A stretch of 64,000 bases of DNA, taken from the NCBI GenBank assembly GCA_025667525.1, contig CM046879.1, positions 392,049,039 to 392,113,038 on the forward strand, in the 5' to 3' direction. The notes beneath the pieces are model-generated. The model saw nothing but the letters and a program-made list of their open reading frames with translations, was not told the origin of the DNA and made no database searches. Origin of the DNA: Glebionis coronaria (taxonomy: Eukaryota > Streptophyta > Magnoliopsida > Asterales > Asteraceae). This document shows positions 23,158 to 34,589 of the stretch, one piece after another (position 1 is the first letter of the stretch; each line of letters begins with the position of its first letter). A program made the translations under genes and the position numbers.

Positions 23158-26100
23158 TGTAACACCCCCAAATTTACACAATTCAATACGGCGGAAGAGT
23201 CTTTGGTGTTACGGGATAGCACATTACTCAAATCATAGACAACGCCTAAAAATCGCGCCGTTTAATAAAAAGCATTTCCATTCATAAATATCAAATTTAC
23301 ATAGGTCCCAAGTCATAGTATTTCATACAATTTTTACAAAACATTTGAATGGAAATTGTTTATGTGCGGGCCATGAATTCTTGTCGTCTTCCCGAGAATT
23401 ACTTTCAAGTACCAGAGACAACACATGTTAAAAGAAAAGGTCAGCGAAAACGCCAAGTGAATTCATAGAGTTTATTAAAACCATTAACATATCATCGGTA
23501 AATATAATTGTTACCGAAAATCATTTAATACAATTCCTTGTCGTAGGCCATAAAATAAGCCAAAAACATTTTATACAAATCTTTGTCAAAATCATAATTT
23601 AGGCTTTTGCCTTCAAAACCATTATACGAACCAATGTCGTAAAAACATCATACAATACGTTTTATAACGTTGTATAGAGTTAAATAAAACCGTTATATGA
23701 ATATGGTTATGTAAACCAAAAGACGGACATAATATAAATAATAAGACCCCGTATTGCTAGTCAGGCAATATATTGTAATTCAATGCGTATAGCAGTAATT
23801 TCGTTATTTGGATTACTATAAGCCGCATGACATTGTTACCTTACTACAACAATCAACGGGTAGCTAACCCGAAACTCTATTTGCCCATCTATGTTAGCGT
23901 GCCGTCACAAAAATCACGCTATGAAAATCTTCTCATACATAAATTCGCTTACCAATCAATGCGGCACGACGGGGATCAACCGTCAAGGCGCGAACTGGGG
24001 TGATCGTCCTCAAATAGTACTATTATATGCATAAGCGTCTACCAAATCCCGGTAGTTCACAATTCATGCTAATGGGACTTTTAGTGACATAACCTAACTT
24101 TAATAATCAATTTTATCTCATACATCGGGTCATATAATCATTCATCGGGTAATACAATCATTCGGGTCCAAATCAATAAACAAACAATCGGGACAGCTGG
24201 TGTCCTATTTTATTAAAACTAACATGTTATCTCCCTCGCGGGTTTATAAAAAATTTCATAAAAACATTTGAAAGAGTGCGAGGCTATGAACTCACGTTGA
24301 TGTGGGAAGGCGGTTATCGGCGATTTGGTTGTACGGTATGTGCTTCAATCACGGAAACCTAGACAAATAATACTCGGTCTTAGACTCTTGTCCAATGACT
24401 TTATAAAAACAATGGCTATGTATATCTATGATGATATCAAGAGTATGATGATGATCAAGTGGGATTGTACATTCTCATTTACTCATTTTAGTGTTATGTG
24501 TTGACAACTTTTATACTTGTTTCACTAGTTCATCTTCTTTACTTGTCAAGGTCCATTAGGCCCATTATAAGTCCATTACCTTATATTGATTCATTTTACA
24601 CATTTAATATCAGTATTATACTTAAAAGTTAGGCCCAAGTGGGTTAAGCCCAATAAGTAAGTTTATAAGTGTTTAGCCAAATTAGTTGGATCAATAGTCC
24701 AATAAGGCTGACTTGGCCCGTTAATGTCCGTATTTCATAAAGCTCGGGTTTTATCGGTTTTTACTTGTAATATGTACTCATATATCAGTATATGAGTTAT
24801 AAAAAGTTTACATTAGACGTTCCGACCGTCTAAGTTTTAATTGACAAAACGTTAATTTATCAGTTTTAGTCGAAAAGACGTAAAAAGCATGTTTAAAGTT
24901 TTATAACTTATAAAACTTATCAAACTACCATTTTTATAAAATGTCCCTTTTATTTATTATTGTACATATTTATATAAATGTAATATATAAGTTAGTGGGC
25001 TTTAATTTACATTTTATACTATATTTATTTGAGTGCTATTATAATACTATTAAACTTTAATTTCACAAAATCTGATTTTTAGTTTCATTTTTACCATATC
25101 TTGAGTTCTACAAAGAGATAGAAGCTCACTTTTGGATGACATAAACTTCATATTATGTGTTACAAATAAATTAGTTTTAGCTACTGCTCAATCCAAGTCT
25201 ATGTATCCCTAACAGTCCTCACAAAACAGATTATTCAAATTGATACACTAATTTTGTTTTGATCATATCTCACTCATTATAATGATTCCATTGCATGGCC
25301 AACTCTCACATGTGTACAAGACCTAATAATTACTTTATATTGATTTCACTTTTCCATTTTATCAGTTTAACATATTGTTAGTTACTATTTTTATACAGCT
25401 AACTTATTAAGCAAGATTTAACATTTTTACATATGGTTTTCCATCTTTTTAACCATGTTTATCAACACCAAATCCCCACATAATATTTTTAATCATCATT
25501 CATCATCATATACATATACATAAATAAAGAAAATACAAGATTACATAATCAAAATAACAAGAGGATAGGAAGAAACAATCTCTATTCCACCATTAGTGAT
25601 GAAAAGATGAGTTTTTGATGAACAAGGCTTGGATTTTGATGGCAAAACTTGTGATAAACCAATATCATCTTCAAGTCCACCAATCTTTATAATATCCTTG
25701 TGGGAAATCAGCCCTAGGACACCAAGAAATCTCCTCTGTGGATGTTAGAATCACCTCCAATCTCCATAACTTCAAAGGGTATTCAACTTGTGCAAGTTAA
25801 ACACATGATTCATGGTTGAATTTTTGATCAAATGGGGTGTTGTGGGAGCATGGTGGACGTTCATAGGGAGCCAAGAGAGTTTATGTGTGGTTTGCATGTT
25901 GTAAATGAGATAATGGTTTAGTCTTTGCTAGTTTTGTGTTGCTAGTGGTTTGGAAAGAAACTAGGACAAGTGTCCTTGTTTACTTAAGTAAACTTGACAC
26001 ATCAAGAGTGTGTTGTGTATTCTTGGATGACACTTGTATAGGGGTGGGCAAGTGTAAACTTGTCCCATCCCTATTAATTTACGGGTACTCCTCGATTCTA

Positions 26101-26574
26101 GTTTCCTCGATTTGCATGCCCTCGGGTCGTTTTACGAAAAACGTTTTTATAAATTATGAATCACCGGCACAAAACGAATCTAATAAAAATTGTCTCATCA
26201 AAAACGGAGTTCAAAAACGTAAATACGTAAACCTAGGGTTTCCGGTTTAGTCGTAAAGGACGTTAAATTATGAACGTAAGTCCTAATCTCTTCTCTTAAA
26301 TTTGTGAGTTTATGAACCAACACAAATTTAAAATTCCAAAATAATATTCACGGATAAATTTATTTCCTGAAGTGTCGGACTGTCACCAAAAACGGTGTAT
26401 GTAAACGTAAGCACGTAACGTAAAATCCTCCGGTTTAGACGTAGTCGATGCTACTTCAAGACGTAAACCTAAATTTCTTCCCAAAATGAGTGAGTTCATA
26501 ATATATCATTAAAATAATGTTTTTAAATAATACTTGAGAATAAAATATCAACCATAAATTGACGGATTGTCACA
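23158..26574 (-). repeat. Element E 5' LTR
   Basis: This uninterrupted 3,417-bp LTR serves as the empty-site reference for the F insertion. The outer end is followed by the GAACT target duplication at 26575-26579. Confidence 0.92.
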
Positions 26575-27102
26575 GAACTTCTTTATAGGGCTAAGACCTA
26601 CAATGAGTTTCGCATTAAATGTTATATCGATGCTAGTTTTCCAACCGAGAAGGACGATACTAAATCCCAAACTAGGTACGTGTTTGTGCTTAATGGTGGA
26701 GCCGTAGACTGGAAGAGTAGTAGGCAAAGCATTACTTCTATGTTCTTTACTGAAGCTGAATATGTTGTTGTTGTTGTTGCTCCAATGGAGGTTGTTTGGA
26801 TAAGGAAGTTTATTAGTGGTCTTGTGGAGGTCATGTCGACTAATAATGAACCTATGGAAATGTTGTGCGATAATTCTGCAGTAATTTCCATCGTCGATGA
26901 TCCTGGAATCATGTGGGGTGATATACATTATCAAAGGAGGTTTCACTACATTCGATAATTTATCGATGATGGTGAAATCGTCATTAACAAAGTTCACACA
27001 GATGACAAAGTCGCAGATCCGTTCATAAAACCAATGCATTTGAAAAAGCATTTTGAGCATGTTGATTCTATTGGTCTTGTTCGTTCTTCTAGTCTCATGT
27101 AA
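26575..27102 (+). pseudogene. Ty1/copia RNase H and C-terminus (element Z)
   Basis: This continues the frame broken at 10733. Visible blocks are a degraded YTDASF-like segment, SQTRYVFVLNGGAVDWKSS, FTEAEYVVVVVAPMEVVWIR, LCDNSAVISI and HYQRRFHYIR. An in-frame stop near 26956 follows, then VHTDDKVADPFIKPM and the terminal stop at 27100-27102. These are the conserved blocks of copia RNase H: the aspartates that hold metal ions, the EAEY glutamate and the DN pair are present. The HIxxRYHxIR block has become HYQRRFHYIR followed by the stop. Its neighbours are element E on the left and about 1 kb of non-coding copia 3' region on the right. Confidence 0.9.
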
Positions 27103-28130
27103 ATCTGTGATAACTTATTTTATGTGTTAGTATTTGGAACAGGGACGTTAAGTAGTTGTTATCAATAAATGAACTATTTTTTGTCGGAAATAATGTTTTA
27201 ATTTCTTAATAATTGTATCATATATTTTCATGTTTAATCCTTGAATATACTATCTACACTTAGTGTATTATATATATTCTAAATTTCCATTTTTAATCAC
27301 TAATATGGGAGTATTAATGAACTAAGACAAGTATGAGGGTTGGTTGTATTTTCGAAATACATAAAGATGATTCCACCAGACTCATAGGTTATTCTATGTG
27401 GTTGATTAATTGGATTACCCTAAATCATGTAGTATTATTTATGGATCGGCGTCATTTAGAAGCTACACATATGGTAAGTACTGTTATCCTTAGACTTGAG
27501 ATGCAAATGGATCTTTGCATGGATGAATAGCATTTCTTGATTTAATAAAACATTGTGTCATTTATGTGGGCAGTTATATAACTTATGCTAGAAGTGTTTT
27601 ATTACATGTGTAAAAGGTACTTGTAGTCAAAATAGGATTTTATTTTTTCCTCCATGAATGGAGTATGATACATATTGGGGCCCTCATGGGAATGATCGAA
27701 TGTTTGCATGGTCGTGCCCAAATAGTAGAAAAGAAGTTTCTTTTCACATTTAGTAATCTTGATTAATCGTTGAAACGAGAAATAGAATGTTACACATGAA
27801 ATGACATATGATCCACATTCATGATTAACCGTATCAGTAACAAAAGAGATGCAGTATTAAAATTATCATAAAGGCTGAGAAAGTTTACCAGAAACCTAAC
27901 TCAGGTGCTTTTAGGAGAATTGATCGTGTTTCTAGACTATCTATCAATGTTAGTATTAAATTACGCTATGATGGAGACTTCCGCAAGTGGGAGTTCTTGG
28001 GATATGCGTAAGTCATAGTTAGTATTTGATATGGCCGGGAGTACGTGGGCCTAAGGGGTGAAACACTTAGACATCGAGATCACATTTTATTAAAGATAAA
28101 TAAATGCCAACATCGTATGGTTGTTAAATT
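27103..28130 (+). mobile_element. Copia Z 3' non-coding region and possible LTR start
   Basis: No gene is seen. About 880 bases after the pol stop there is a purine stretch CGCAAGTGGGAG at 27982-27993, a typical copia polypurine tract. An LTR is expected to begin a few bases later (TTGGGATATG). The presumed LTR is cut off by the Tat-like fragment near 28131 and no second copy exists in the window, so its extent is unknown. Confidence 0.45.
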
Positions 28131-28135
28131 CTAAC

Positions 28136-28950
28136 ATCGTCGACATAGGCTTCTAAATTCCAACCTATCTACAGCTTGAAGGTGGTGTCAACCAGCCTTT
28201 GGTATATGGCTTCGGCGCTTTTGAGGCCAAACGACATCTTGGTATAGCAATAGGTACCTTGATCCGTGTAAAACGCTGATTTTTCTTCATCTTCCTCAGC
28301 CATCTTCACTTGATGGTAGCGTTTGTACGAGTCCAGAAAGCACTTGTATTTGAATCCCGTTACCGATTCAATTTTTATGTCTATCTCTGGCAGCAGGTAG
28401 TAGTATTTTGGGTAAGCGGAGTTTAGGTTTTTGAAATCTATACACCTTCGCCGTGAGCCATCTACTTTCTTTACTAATACCACGTTGGATATCCATGTAT
28501 GGTATCTTACCGGCCTGAGTATACCAGCCTTTACCCACTCCTCTACTTCTCGAGCTAATATGTGGCTCTTCTCTTCTCCCAACATACGACGGGAGCCATT
28601 GACAGGTTCACGTTCAGTGAATGTCTGATAAATCGTTTTGGCACACCCATCATGTCAGATGGTTTCCATGCGAACACATCTTGACTTCTTCTCGGTACAT
28701 CTTTGGTGAAGTTTTTTCCAATCTTGACTAATTGTTCCGAGAAAGCCGGGTTAACTAAGATCTCTTCCGTTTGAGGACTCTCGGCCTCATCTTCCATACT
28801 CGTTGGTTCCTCCACCGACTCTTGCACCACTGTCTTGTTGGTTTTATCACTTTCGGCTATGTGTTTGTCTTCCAAAAATCGACACCCCACAACTATGGAT
28901 GCTCGGGGGACCAGCGTTGCGATCCCTTTGGGAGTGGGGAACTTGAACAT
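28136..28950 (-). pseudogene. Tat-like gypsy reverse transcriptase, N-terminal half
   Basis: The minus-strand frame begins FKFPTPKGIATLVPRAS at the protease/RT junction. It passes an acidic spacer with VNPAFSEQLVKIGKN and QDVFAWKPSDMMGVPKRFI, then shifts frame near 28580. The second frame has EVEEWVKAGILRPVRY, WISNVVLVKKVDGS, RCIDFKNLNSAYPKYYYLLP, FLDSYKRYHQVKM, KSAFYTDQGTYCYTKMSFGL and IYQRLVDTTF. After a stop near 28170 the frame continues into NLEAYVDDV. The catalytic YVDD is encoded at 28136-28147 and is intact. The wording FKCFLDAYKGYHQ/TDQGTYCY is characteristic of the Tat/Athila branch. Frameshift, stop and truncation make it a pseudogene. Confidence 0.9.
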
Positions 28951-29300
28951 TGCATGAGCGGTTTACGAGACAGCTCTTAGGGCTCTAATTCCGGTCCTCC
29001 CTAAGATTATGTTATATGGAGACGCTGCTCAGACCACTGTAAATTTCAGGTTAACATTCCGAGCCAGGCCTTGTGATCCAAACGAGACTTCCAGCTCAAT
29101 TTTCCCTAGAGGAGTTAATTCTTCTATCGAAATACCGATGAGACTCGACTGAGTTTCCTCCAATCTATTCTTGATTGACGGACATAGTTGGTTGAATCAA
29201 TGCTCTAACATGATCTGTATCAAAGCTCCGTTGTCCACCAATATTCGTCAGATCAGATATCCTTCCACATCATCCTTGACAATCATTGGTTTGTCCGAGG
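28930..29300 (-). pseudogene. Tat-like gypsy protease region
   Basis: Translation on the minus strand gives DDASDKPMIVKDDVEGYLI, a stop, RILVDNGALIQIMLEH, a stop, then SLIGISIEELTPLGKIELEVSFGS, and later YNIILGRTGIRALRAVS. The retroviral-type aspartic protease active site D-T/S-G reads D-N-G here, and the second conserved block ILGR is preserved. The spacing from the active site to ILGR and onward into the RT frame is as expected for this branch. Three stops and the altered active site argue against function. Confidence 0.75.
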
Positions 29301-29399
29301 CGTCATCATCGCTCACCGGAGGAAAGCTGATCGGAGTCTTCATCCATGTAAGGTCTCCAAGATGGGCTCTTTCCTTTTGACGTCTGAGCATCGTGCTTG

Positions 29400-30499
29400 G
29401 ACCATGTTGATTGTTCTTCCCCTACCCCGGTTCTCTCCCTGAGGCCTTGGAGGGTTTTCCTTATTTCCACCTCTCGGTTGGTGGTCAAGGGACGAGGTGA
29501 TTCAGTTTTCGCAGCTCTAACACTAGTTCTAGTTGTCTTCTTAGTTGAAAGCAGTCGTTGGTAAGATGTATTTTCTGGCCGTGATAATCACATTATTTTT
29601 CCATCTTCTCTTTTCTCACAATCCCTTTGGTTGGTGTAGGTTTCTTTAGTTGTAAATGAGTTTTGAAGGCTAGAATCTCCTTCAGAGTTTTTGTGAGCGA
29701 GTCGAGAACCGACACCAGAAACAGTCTTCGTGCTTCATATGGACGAGAAGGTTGGTATGGTGAGTACACCTCCTGCCCCTTATAAACTCTTCTATCGGAC
29801 CGTCCGTGATTTCGATAATTTGCTCCCCCGGATCTTTTCGGCCTTCCGAAGGGCCTCTGCGCTTTATCGGCGTATTCCCCTCTAGGTAGCTCCGTGGTTC
29901 TGAATGATACTTAGAGCTTTACGAAATCGTCAACCCTCTTCATCATCTCTGTAATGGTCCGGGCTATTCTATCAGCGAAGCATCGGGTTATCTCCGAGAA
30001 CTTGCAATTGCTCTTGAATGCCGAGATCAACATTACCTCCAATGCCCCTTGGATGTAGCTTGTTTCGTCAGTCCACCGTTCCTTGAAGTCAGGGAGTGTT
30101 TCATGTGCCCTTCGCACTATTTTAGATACGTCGGTGGGGTCTTTTATACATTTGTTTCTTAAAGCAAACCTTTCCACAAAGTGTTCCCTCAAGTCTTCCC
30201 AATTTTCGATGCTCCCGTTTGGCAATCGGTCAAACCATCCTCTAGTCGAGTCATCCAGAGTCTGTTGGAACATTCGGCACCAAACAGCCATCGGCCATTC
30301 GCCCTGGTTAGTGGCTCCGACGAAACGATTGAATTGGTTTTTTGAATCGGTGGTCCTGTCGTACAGCTTGAGAGTAGCCAGAAGTATGTGTTTCGGGGAT
30401 GAGAACTCAATGATTCGTCGAGTGAATGCGTCCTCGATACTTCCTTATACGGCTTCTACAAGTCTTCCTCCATTTCATGGGTCGGGGCCGTTTCTATGA
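29400..30499 (-). pseudogene. Tat-like gypsy gag (capsid) remnant
   Basis: The capsid-type domain is readable at 30499-29911: LKLYDRTTDSKNQFNRFVGA, GEWPMAVWCRMFQQTL, GWFDRLPNGSIENWEDLREHF, FALRNKCIKDPTDVSKIV and LPDFKERWTDE, ending in EMMKRVDDFVKL. This is the retrotransposon gag pattern W..F...L...A..W(F)..LP....SW.dL...F. A stop follows at 29911. Past further breaks, a remnant YHGQKIHLTNDCFQLRRQLE near 29590-29520 recalls the C-terminal gag segment of this branch. Gag forms the virus-like particle. This copy lacks its N-terminus because the B LTR cuts it at 30520. Confidence 0.85.
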
Positions 30500-30520
30500 T
30501 CGGTTCACCACCTTCTTTTC

Positions 30521-31115
30521 TGTTGGGCCAATTTAGAGCCTAAATTGTCCCTATACTGATTTTGAATGAAATATACCCTAAGTATTATATAAACTCAAGT
30601 AAGTTTGCCGAGTCATCCTCAAGATGTTCTTGGAAGTCCACAGAGACAATGACTCAGTAACTCCCTAAAGACCATCTCTGATATGAATACCTGAAGAATT
30701 TATACTGAATACATAGTGGGAACTTCCTTGGGTGAAAAAGGAAGAATATAAAGTACAAGGTGGTTACTTGACTTTATTGAAGCTTCCAAAGGAAGCTTCA
30801 CTTTCCCACTATATATAGTGATCTCATTGCTTAGAGATAGTTGTATATTTCCATTCCACAAAATACACACAATGTAGTGTTAGGATTTCTCCCTACCATT
30901 GGTTCTTTCCTTCTTGTAACAATGGGAGTTTAGTTTGTCATGATCTCCGGTTGTTATTGCGCAAACAACCGGGCAACACTTGTAAATCTATTGATTCATT
31001 ATTAATAAGATATACAAACGATGAAAAGTACAAGCTTTGTTAATATTTAGTCAATTGGTTAATAGTGCATATGTTCTTCATAGATCTTCATAGATTCGAT
31101 GCGGGTACAGTTTCT
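30521..31115 (+). repeat. B-family LTR, plus orientation (no own polypurine tract)
   Basis: It starts TGTTGGGCCAATTT and is collinear with the reverse complement of 45170-45859. It lacks about the last 10 bases of the LTR and is joined directly to an oppositely oriented B LTR at 31116. The upstream flank is Tat gag sequence, with no polypurine tract. It carries TATA at 30807-30820 and the paired GAAGCTTCC/GGAAGCTTC hairpin at 30779-30799. Confidence 0.85.
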
Positions 31116-32689
31116 TGTTGGTCCATAACTTGTACACACATCGGATCTGTGAAGATCTATGAAGAACAATATGCACAATTAACCAATTGTCTAACTAATA
31201 ACAAAGCTTATACTTTTTATCGTTTGTATATCTTATTAATAACGAATCAATAGATTTACAAGTGTTGTAAAACCCGCATGCTTTTACCATGAATAGTACC
31301 CTTAAGATCGTACGTACAAGATTCAAACTTTCCTTTTATAGTATGATTACGTTCACGTGTTAGAATTTTACGTATCACGTACGTGTTAGAACACGATAAG
31401 TATTTATTACGTACGAACGCACAATAATTATTTAAACAATAATTAATCACGAACATGCGATCATGAAATCATGAACGTAATTTAATCACGAGCTTATATT
31501 AATTTCGTATTTATATATTTATTTCGAACACGAATAAATATATTGAGTCACGATCGACAACAAATTAAATTACGTAAACTACGTAACACGTAATCACGGA
31601 CATTTAAACGATTATTATCTTTACGTATATTTAAAATAACACAAGTCATTACGTAGTTAATATTATGTTAAACATGCATGAGAATAACTGTGATATTCAC
31701 GACACTTTAATTATACAAACACGCGTACGTTTTATTATATAATTAATACGAACGATAGGGAAAAGTATAAAGGCTATTTTAGACAACAAGGGAAGAAGTA
31801 GGACTTGGGCTCAAGGCCCAAGTGGTTTTTTTGGCCGTGCATATCAAAAGGACGGGGGGGGGCTTTGTTTTCTTTTGGTCGACACAAACATAACACAAAC
31901 CAGGAAACCCTAAATCTAATATAAATCAGTCGCCTCTTTTTCTCCTTGTGCCTCTTCTGCCGTGGGTTTGCAACACTAAGAACAAGAACAAAAAACCGCT
32001 GATTGATCCAAGGAATCAAGTTGAGTTCGTGTTTGTTCAATCCTAAACCCTAAAACAAAAAGTAAGTAAAAACCCAGATTCGTTTATATTCTTTCTTTTA
32101 ATCCGAATGTGGGGTATTAAAAACATGTTTAAACAATGATTTATAGAAGGGTTTCGTTTTAAGGGGAGTTGTGTTTGACCTAGCACACAAACCGAGACTC
32201 ATAGGAATCTCGGTGGTGAATTATTGCACCAGCCGTAACCCTAATTAGGGTTTTGGGCTTGGTTTGTGCTAACAGTGGGAACCCCGTAGGGGTGTTTGTA
32301 CTAGCAGTGGGAACCGAGACCTGGGTGGTCTCGGTGGATACTTATAACAAGCAGGGGGAAATCCCACACTGTCGGGGGGAATTGTGTAGGGACAGGGTGT
32401 GTTTGGCAACCTGTTTTAGAAGCTTTTAGGGGTTGTTTGGCTACGGGTTTAAGGGCAGAAAATTGGGCTGTTTGGTTCGGTCCAGTTCAAGGGAGCCGGT
32501 CCGGTTCATAATTAGTACAACTTAAATACGATTCACGACATATAATATTTTAACACGGGCTCGGTTCATAAATTAATTTTACAAGTAAATTATTTTGCAA
32601 GATAAATAATTACCAGATTTAATTAAATTAATTAAACTTGTACATAATTAGTTTAATTTAAACATGGACTTAGGTTTATATTATTAGTT

Positions 32690-32945
32690 GATAATACATG
32701 ATTTAACCTAAGTATTTTTAATTATTTAATCTAGACTAAGTAATTAATTAATTATTAAAACCATGACTTATAATTAATTAATTATCATAACTTAGGTTAA
32801 TTATTATACTATTAATACATAGTTAAACCTAAGTATTTTAAATCATGAAAATTTGACTAAGTAATTAATTAATTATTAAAACCATGACCTATAATTAATT
32901 AATTCTCATGACTTAGGTTATATTAATATAATTGATAATACATGT
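32690..32945 (+). repeat. About 122-bp tandem duplication in A 5' LTR
   Basis: Two diverged units of about 122 bp, plus the start of a third, begin at GATAATACATG or its variants. Each unit carries AACCTAAGT near its start and ACTTAGGTT near its end, plus TAATTAATTAATTA blocks, so each can fold on itself. The array is repeated in the 3' LTR (about 40125-40385). Confidence 0.7.
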
Positions 32946-33124
32946 TTTAACATAAGTAGTTATATCTTTATTTAATTAAATGACATTATATTTAATTAAA
33001 TCGTATAACCTATAGTTTATGTATTTTACATGAAATAATTAATAAACTATACATTATATCATATGACTTAGAAAAATAATCATGAAAACACTTAGGCTTA
33101 TATACTTAGCTTATTTAACCAGCT

Positions 33125-33360
33125 TATATCTATTTCTGGAAAGTTTCTATTTTTTAGAAACTTATTTATTTCAGGCAGCTAATCTATTTATGGAAACTTA
33201 TTTAATTAAGGCAACTAATCTATTTATGGAAACTTTCTATTTTTAGAAACTTATCTATTTTAAGCAGTAATTCTATTTTTGGAAACTTTCTATTTTTGGA
33301 AACTTTCTATTTTTGGAAACTTTCTATTTTAGGAAACCTCCTATTTTTGGAAAGTTACTT
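33125..33360 (+). repeat. 17-bp minisatellite in A 5' LTR
   Basis: Units of TCTATTTTTGGAAACTT repeat, first scattered and then head to tail from about 33270. The last run has five units here and six in the 3' LTR. Confidence 0.85.
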
Positions 33361-34577
33361 ATTATCACACAGTAAGTATAATAATACATGAAATACCAGA
33401 AATAATTAATCAGAATAGACAGAATATAAGATAAACACAGTTAAAGGCTTTAAACAGTGAAACATGATATGAACATATAAAATAAGCTAAGACATGATAT
33501 AAAACCAGTTACGTATTTGGTAGTCAGATACTTATTCACGTATGTATTCATGTATCATTAGTGATACGGAAGTAGGATTCCTCTCAGTTCTCCTTCTTCG
33601 TTCACTGGACATAAGGTACGGATTCCCGTCCTTTCAGTATGGACATTCTTTCCTTATTAAGATTTCCCGTATGCAGCCAAATGTTTTCCCGTAGTATAAG
33701 TTATGTGTTTGATTTGCTTATGTTTAATTTAGAATACCTATAGCCATATACATGCATGACCAGTTTCACCTAGTTATGGAGGTACCATAACCATAACATT
33801 AGAGGCACTGATGTTATGACTTCACCACGGCGGAGTGATTGCTCGTGGCGTCCCTTCAGCTTTTGGCCATTTATATTATATTTATCATGTGGGGCGTATG
33901 GGTGCATCCTAGTTACATGTTTTCAGTCAGGATTTCATGGTGAATGTGGTGTGTGCCTTGCATCCTTCACAAGGAGCTGATCCCTCGTACCCAAAACCAG
34001 TATATTAAATTAGAGGCAGCCCTCTAATTTGTATGATTAGGTCACCCCTCCAAGTATTCATGCACGGTGGATTTTCATGACCTATATTGGCTAATGGTAA
34101 AATATGTTAAACAGTTTTCATAAGATAAACATAAGGCTTTTCAAACTATAAAACCAGTTTATGAACATGTTCCAGGTTTTCCAAGACTTATACATTTCCG
34201 CTGCTATTAAGTCTTTATTATGCTTAGTCATTCATACTATGTCTATATCCGTGCACTGAGCGTTTTGCTCAGCCGTTACTTTCCTTTCCATGTCCCAAAA
34301 CGGCAGGTACTCAAGGACTGACTGGAGCATTTGGAGGACACGCATAGGATGGGAGCTACCTTAGATTCCTTCTCCTCTTGCCTTCATATTTATGCTTGTT
34401 TAGTCTTCCTTTCTGTTCATTTACTTTATTTATGTTTTGGGCTTATGTTGGGAACCGATGTTTGATTCCGGTTTTCCCTATGGTCATGTATGTTTAGTAC
34501 ATATTACCTTGCATGCTTTGATGACACGCCATATTTACGCGTGACATTTCATTTATCAAAATGGGGTGTTACAATTA

Positions 34578-34589
34578 TGGTATCAGAGC
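34578..34589 (+). other. Primer-binding site of element A
   Basis: TGGTATCAGAGC begins four bases after the LTR end. It is a perfect match to the plant initiator methionine tRNA 3' end. Confidence 0.92.

Larger units (their letters stand above)
10734..26574 (-). mobile_element. Element E: complete nested gypsy element, 15.8 kb
   Basis: Two LTRs of about 3.42 kb (10734-17788 with an inserted solo LTR, and 23158-26574) flank a 5.37-kb internal region. A perfect 5-bp target duplication, GAACT, lies outside both ends (10729-10733 and 26575-26579). Joining the flanks restores the reading of a copia reverse transcriptase/RNase H. LTR termini are TGTGACAA and GGGGTGTTACA on the minus strand. By eye the two LTRs differ at only a few percent of positions, so insertion was fairly recent. 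The pol remnants inside are on the minus strand with reverse transcriptase to the right of integrase, which gives the gypsy order RT then IN. Confidence 0.92.
28131..30520 (-). mobile_element. Tat-like Ty3/gypsy fragment (gag-PR-RT), truncated both ends
   Basis: Gag, protease and the first part of reverse transcriptase lie in order on the minus strand, with no LTR, RNase H or integrase. The right end stops at the B LTR (30521) and the left end stops just after the YVDD box in unrelated DNA. The GC content is visibly higher than in its surroundings, as expected of a coding sequence that decayed more recently. Confidence 0.85.
31266..34573 (+). repeat. Element A 5' LTR
   Basis: A TATA-like TATAAAT lies near 31919, followed by a CT-rich leader. 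A run of 8 G lies near 31855. Tandem arrays occupy 32690-32945 and 33125-33360. The CAG/GTAC module is at 34252-34316, about 260 bp before the 3' end. Confidence 0.93.

Noticed and set aside
25936..26250. Plus-strand frame of 104 codons in the E 5' LTR
   Set aside because: The other E LTR copy breaks this frame and the content is LTR promoter sequence.
26548..27060. Minus-strand frame of 170 codons
   Set aside because: Overlaps copia RNase H, which is readable on the plus strand with conserved motifs. The minus frame has none.
30083..30499. Plus-strand frame of 138 codons
   Set aside because: Antisense of the gag domain, whose minus-strand reading has clear conserved blocks.
31774..32040. 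Minus-strand open frame of about 88 codons, also found at 39203-39514
   Set aside because: It lies antisense in both LTRs of element A, so its repetition reflects LTR duplication. It resembles no protein family and overlaps the promoter leader.
32690..33360. CRISPR-like array from the repeated units in the A LTR
   Set aside because: Units are contiguous without unique spacers and are present in both LTRs of a plant retrotransposon.
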